Shown piece by piece: positions 60,685 through 64,000 of a DNA stretch of 64,000 bases. The stretch is from Robertmurraya sp. FSL R5-0851. Lineage in GTDB: Bacteria > Bacillota > Bacilli > Bacillales > Cytobacillaceae. Both the position numbers and the translations under genes were made by a program. Position 1 is the stretch's first letter. Every line of letters starts with the position of its first letter. Under the pieces are notes generated by a model. That model was not told where the DNA came from. It did not search any database and saw nothing but the letters and a program-made list of their open reading frames with translations. Location: the NCBI RefSeq assembly GCF_038002965.1, contig NZ_JBBOOE010000001.1, positions 632,501 to 696,500 of the forward strand. Direction: 5' to 3'.

Positions 60685-61914
60685 TTAGAAAGCCCAATTT
60701 CCGTTTCGGAATACGGGTTCTGTTTGGTCATTATTTGTAATACCATCGATGTTCATTTCAGCTGAGCCGATCATGAAATCAACATGTGTGATGCTTTCGT
60801 TGAGACCATTCTTCTCAAGATCTTCAGCAGACATCGTTTTTCCACCTTCGATACAGAATGCGTAGGCACTTCCGATCGCTAAATGGTTGGATGCATTTTC
60901 GTCGAAAAGGGTGTTGTAGAAAAGCACATTGGATTGAGAGATGGGCGATTGGAACGGTACCAATGCGACTTCTCCTAAGTAATGTGATCCTTCATCTGTA
61001 TCAACTAGGCGTTTTAAGATATCCTCGCCTTGCTCCGCCTTTACATCGACAATGCGTCCATTTTCAAAAGTAATGGTGAAGTTATCAATGATATTTCCAC
61101 CGTAGCTAAGCGGTTTGGTGCTTGCTACATATCCGTTCACTCCTGTTCTGTGTGGAACTGTAAACACTTCTTCTGTAGGCATATTGGCCATAAAGTGGTT
61201 TCCTTGTTCGTTAATGCTTCCAGCACCCACCCAAATATGTTTGTCTGGAAGTTCAATTGTTAGGTCTGTTCCAGGAGCGGTATAGTGTAGCTTTTTATAG
61301 CGGCGTTCGTTTAAGTATGCAACTTTCTCGTGAAGTGTTTCGTCATGCTTTTTCCATGCTTCGACTGGATTGTCTAGGTCTGCACGAGTTGCTTTAAAAA
61401 TCGCATCCCAAAGGAGACTCACTTGTTCCTCAGGTGCTGCGTCTGGGAATACTTTAGCAGCCCAAGCAGGAGAAGGAGTGGCAATAACCGTCCAACTCAC
61501 TTTATCGGACTGGATTTTTTTACGATAGTTGCTCAATGCTGTACCCGCAGCTTTTTGAAAGTTTGCGATACGCTCAGGGTTGACACCTTTTAATAGGTCA
61601 GGACTTGAAGAAACGATGGACATGAAGGCAGCGCCTTTGTCGGCAAGCTCTTCCATTTCACGAGCCCGCCATTCTGGATACTCGTTAAAAGCAGCATCAG
61701 GTGCTAATTCGTACTTGGTACGCGTCACTTCATCGTCTTGCCAGTTGACGATGACATTGTGGGCACCAACTTCGTAGGCTTTACGTACAACTAGACGGAC
61801 GAATTCAGCTGAGTCAAGTGATGTATTGATAACGAGTGTCTGGTTAGGCTGGACGTTTACGCCCACTTTAACAGCCAGCTCTGCGTATTTTTCTAAGTTA
61901 TTTTGAAAGCTCAT
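60685..61914 (-). CDS. ampS: Aminopeptidase AmpS, M29 family
   Basis: 409 residues, close to the 410 usual for AmpS. M29 metal-binding regions are visible: ITFENGRIVDVKAEQGED, GEVALVPFQSPISQSNVLFYNTLFDENASNHLAIGSAY and THVDFMIGSAEM (Glu, His, Tyr, Asp ligands). It removes N-terminal residues from peptides in the cytosol. AAAAGGAGAC is the ribosome site. Single gene. Confidence 0.96.
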   Translation of the reverse strand: MSFQNNLEKYAELAVKVGVNVQPNQTLVINTSLDSAEFVRLVVRKAYEVGAHNVIVNWQDDEVTRTKYELAPDAAFNEYPEWRAREMEELADKGAAFMSIVSSSPDLLKGVNPERIANFQKAAGTALSNYRKKIQSDKVSWTVIATPSPAWAAKVFPDAAPEEQVSLLWDAIFKATRADLDNPVEAWKKHDETLHEKVAYLNERRYKKLHYTAPGTDLTIELPDKHIWVGAGSINEQGNHFMANMPTEEVFTVPHRTGVNGYVASTKPLSYGGNIIDNFTITFENGRIVDVKAEQGEDILKRLVDTDEGSHYLGEVALVPFQSPISQSNVLFYNTLFDENASNHLAIGSAYAFCIEGGKTMSAEDLEKNGLNESITHVDFMIGSAEMNIDGITNNDQTEPVFRNGNWAF

Positions 61915-61986
61915 ATGTATAGTCTCCTTTTTGGTGGATTCTTCTTTCTTATTGTATTCGTTTTTTCAAAAAAAAGAAAACAAATT

Positions 61987-62025
61987 CGCCACCCGAAAGG
62001 TTTTTTTGTACATGATCGGGTGGCG
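61987..62025 (-). terminator. Hairpin after the MFS transporter gene
   Basis: 10-bp perfect stem CGCCACCCGA/TCGGGTGGCG with a 19-base T-rich loop. Confidence 0.65.
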
Positions 62026-62036
62026 ACTAATAATAC

Positions 62037-63320
62037 TTAGGCAGAGCCTTTTGCATCTGTTAAAGGGTGTTGTTTATGGTCCAGCCTTGAAAACATGATC
62101 CAATAGATAACGGCACTACCGATGGCAAGAACGGCAATGGTAAAGAAGGTCCATTCATAGCCGATCCACACAGTCAATGGAATGGAGATCGGAGCAATGG
62201 TTCGACCAATGGTGTATCGAAGACTTGCTGCAGCGAAGTATTGTCCTCTCATATGCTCAGGGGCTATTTTTGAAATAAAGCTTTGCTGTAACCCGGCAAC
62301 AAGCAGTTCTGCTAGAGTGAATATAGCCATAGCGAATACAAGTCCCCATATGCATTCTGTTTGGCCAAATGCGATAATGGCGATGGCATATAACAGGGAA
62401 GAGATGATAAATACATTTCTTTCCTGAAAACCAATGACCCATTTAGTAATAGCTACGGTTAAAAGGGCAACAAGCAAGCCGTTCTCTGCAAGGATGAAAC
62501 CAAAGGCTTGTTCACCACCGACACTTAATGACCAATTGCCGATCGTTAGGAGAGATTGGTTATGAACGACTTCCTTTGTATAGACTGGAATGAGCAAGTC
62601 GAGCTGCATAAAGGTTTGTGCGGCTAGTACCCCAGCGATGATAAATAAAAGGAAGGTTCGATCCTTGATAATGACTTTATAGTCTTGAAGCTGATTACCA
62701 ACGAACGAATACCATTTCGTAGTGGTACTTCCCTTGTGCACGTAAGTTGGTGCTGTTTCACGTGTCCATCTTTGCAGGACGGCTGCTAAACCGACACATA
62801 TAAGCCCCGCGATAAGGAGAAGCTCAAAACGGTGATTCATATAGAAAATCGCACCCAGTAGTGGACCGATTACGACTGCGATGTTAATCGATGTATAAAA
62901 GACGGCAAACACGCTGCTTCGGTTTTCCTCGTCGACCACATCAGCCACCATGGCCTGACTAGCTGGCCAGTAGATGGATCCGAAAAAACCAACAAATGAG
63001 AAACAGAGGAAGCCAATCCATGGAGACTGAAGCCATGGTGAATCAGCCAGTCCGAACAACATAAAGCAAATGCCTTGGCCAAAGGCAGAAAGAACCATCA
63101 TCCGTTTACGACCGTATCGATCGGCACAATAACCACCTATAAGATTGGCAAAAACCGATAAAACCTGTGAAAGAATTAATAACAAACCAGCGAGGCTTTT
63201 CCCGAATTCATCGGTAAAATAGATCGTTAAAAAGGGAAAAAACATCCAAAAGGTAATGTTCATTAACGCCTCACCAAACAAACGAACCTTCAAATTGGAA
63301 TCCCAATCGCGTATTCTCAT
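62037..63320 (-). CDS. MFS transporter
   Basis: 427 residues with twelve helices; MRIRDWDSNLKVRLFGEALMN at the start, MFS motif A as GGYCADRYGRKRMMVLS. A stretch between helices 7 and 8 contains an unusual polar insert (NQSLLTIGNWSLSVGGEQ). The ATG at 63320 follows GAGGAGGG; the frame is open upstream only through the dispersed repeat at 63354-63457. Drug or metabolite export is likely, substrate unknown. Confidence 0.9.
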   Translation of the reverse strand: MRIRDWDSNLKVRLFGEALMNITFWMFFPFLTIYFTDEFGKSLAGLLLILSQVLSVFANLIGGYCADRYGRKRMMVLSAFGQGICFMLFGLADSPWLQSPWIGFLCFSFVGFFGSIYWPASQAMVADVVDEENRSSVFAVFYTSINIAVVIGPLLGAIFYMNHRFELLLIAGLICVGLAAVLQRWTRETAPTYVHKGSTTTKWYSFVGNQLQDYKVIIKDRTFLLFIIAGVLAAQTFMQLDLLIPVYTKEVVHNQSLLTIGNWSLSVGGEQAFGFILAENGLLVALLTVAITKWVIGFQERNVFIISSLLYAIAIIAFGQTECIWGLVFAMAIFTLAELLVAGLQQSFISKIAPEHMRGQYFAAASLRYTIGRTIAPISIPLTVWIGYEWTFFTIAVLAIGSAVIYWIMFSRLDHKQHPLTDAKGSA

Positions 63321-63353
63321 GCTGAAAACCCTCCTCAATGCAGTACCTATTGC

Positions 63354-63457
63354 GGTGTCAGACACCCTCCGTGGACAAACCCCCCCAATCTGTCTTTTTG
63401 TGGTGTCTGTCACCGCTCGTGGACAGATTGCCCTGGTTTGTCCGTGTAGGGTGGACA
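63354..63457. repeat. Dispersed GGTGTC(A/T)G(A/T)CACC repeat, second locus
   Basis: Contains GGTGTCAGACACCCTCCGTG and GGTGTCTGTCACCGCTCGTG in tandem, followed by TGTCCGTGTAGGGTGGACAC. Same family as the long inverted repeat at 13162-13222. Confidence 0.85.
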
Positions 63458-63473
63458 CTTTTGTTCCTGAAAA

Positions 63474-63504
63474 AACGCTTAGGTGCCTGGGGCGCCTAAG
63501 CGTT
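63474..63504 (-). terminator. Terminator of topB
   Basis: AACGCTTAGGTGCC/GGCGCCTAAGCGTT stem; on the minus strand TTTTTTC follows. Confidence 0.88.
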
Positions 63505-63516
63505 CCTTTTATATTG

Positions 63517-64000
63517 TTAATTTTTACGCTTTCGGTAGTTACATTCCGAACTTGAGCAGACGAGAATCTTGCCTTCTTTTGTGTTTCTCTCTTTCAACAA
63601 AGATTGGCACTCTGGACACTTGGATCCCGTTAAATTATGAGCACGATACGATTTATCGCTCGTCTTAATTTCAGAAATCAATTGCTCGGTTTGCTTCCGA
63701 ATCCGTTTTAAAAATTGCTTTGGATCCCCTTTGCCACGTGAAATGGCTTCAAGCTCTTTTTCCCATTGTGCAGTAAGCTCTGGAGACGTAAGCTCCTCAT
63801 TCACAAGATCCATCAATTGCTTTCCTTTAGGAGTCGGATGTAAACGTCCATTTTTCCGTTCAACGACCTCGGTTTCAATGATTCTTTCGATGATCTCGGC
63901 GCGAGTAGCAGGGGTTCCGAGGCCATATTTCTCCATTTGACCTAAAATATCTGACTCTGAGAATCGTGCAGGAGGTTCGGTTAGCTTTTTCTCCGCTTGA
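63517..64000 (-). CDS. topB: DNA topoisomerase III, C-terminal part (gene continues beyond window)
   Basis: The frame is open to the right edge (QAEKKLTEPPARFSESDILG upstream of the first internal Met), so the N-terminal catalytic part lies outside. Visible: LTEPPARFSESDILGQMEKYG..GTPATRAEIIERI, the domain IV motif of type IA topoisomerases, then a helical tail and a C-terminal zinc-finger-like segment CPECQSLLKE...CSSSECNYRK. It relaxes and decatenates DNA. Terminator directly follows. Confidence 0.93.
   Translation of the reverse strand, partial: QAEKKLTEPPARFSESDILGQMEKYGLGTPATRAEIIERIIETEVVERKNGRLHPTPKGKQLMDLVNEELTSPELTAQWEKELEAISRGKGDPKQFLKRIRKQTEQLISEIKTSDKSYRAHNLTGSKCPECQSLLKERNTKEGKILVCSSSECNYRKRKN

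Noticed and set aside
63320..63458. N-terminal extension of the MFS transporter
   Set aside because: The additional 46 codons are translated dispersed repeat; a proper GAGGAGGG site precedes the ATG at 63320.

Overview
The window is about 64 kb of chromosome from a low-GC, endospore-forming Bacillaceae bacterium (Bacillus or a close relative). The evidence is strong AGGAGG-type ribosome sites with frequent TTG/GTG starts, Bacillus-type gene families (a liaIHFSR-like operon, a GerA/GerB/GerC germinant receptor, an Sda-like gene, YkvU/SpoVB, an FpbNOPQ/YclNOPQ-like transporter, DUF1540, DUF1659, DUF2922, DUF3934), a CIRCE element, and T-box, lysine and preQ1 riboswitches. Both ends cut genes: a class I ribonucleotide reductase beta subunit on the left and topoisomerase III on the right.

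Layout. 0-4.4 kb: RNR beta and flavodoxin, then a decayed area with a histidine-kinase tail and an interrupted Sda-like gene, an intact PAS kinase, and two small genes. 4.5-9.2 kb: brnQ behind a T-box, a VOC protein, a class B PBP, and a cluster of DnaA boxes. 9.2-13.1 kb: small DUF proteins and a GntR/ABC operon of the YtrABC type. 13.2-18.8 kb: htpG under CIRCE, a beta-helix protein/methyltransferase/pterin dehydratase group, and an MFS pump. 19-23.8 kb: FAD oxidase, cupin, fatty-acid desaturase with a candidate DesR site, mscL, DUF4395 and lepB. 23.9-26.1 kb: a lysine riboswitch reading into a deletion scar (permease head joined to binding-protein tail), an amino-acid ABC permease and ATPase, then a tRNA-like RNA with its own terminator. 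26.1-34.1 kb: hydroxyacid dehydrogenase, ThrE-type exporter pair, DUF1540, a ger operon ordered small protein-B-A-C, and a DEAD-box helicase. 34.2-36.8 kb: two more genes reduced to heads and tails (amidase, Fpg/Nei glycosylase) around a Rieske oxidoreductase. 37-41.4 kb: LysM-CAP protein and liaIHFSR. 41.5-44 kb: a broken ABC-F ATPase followed by a 13-unit hairpin minisatellite. 44-54 kb: SpoVB-like flippase, cold-shock protein, TetR/epimerase pair with matching operators, queF under preQ1, an MCP and small enzymes. 54.2-58.8 kb: Fur-controlled siderophore transporter and an HmoA-like haem monooxygenase. 58.9-64 kb: a DUF421 gene frameshifted at a C8 run, acylphosphatase, AmpS, an MFS pump and topB.

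The most unusual points are: (1) several genes that keep one or both ends but have lost the middle, beside point-broken genes, suggesting active gene decay by deletion; (2) the tRNA-Lys-like transcript at 25971-26085; (3) the six-box DnaA cluster at 9014-9125; (4) the 52-bp hairpin array at 43321-43988; (5) two possible reversible frameshift sites (C8 run in DUF421, 23-bp duplication in hmoA).
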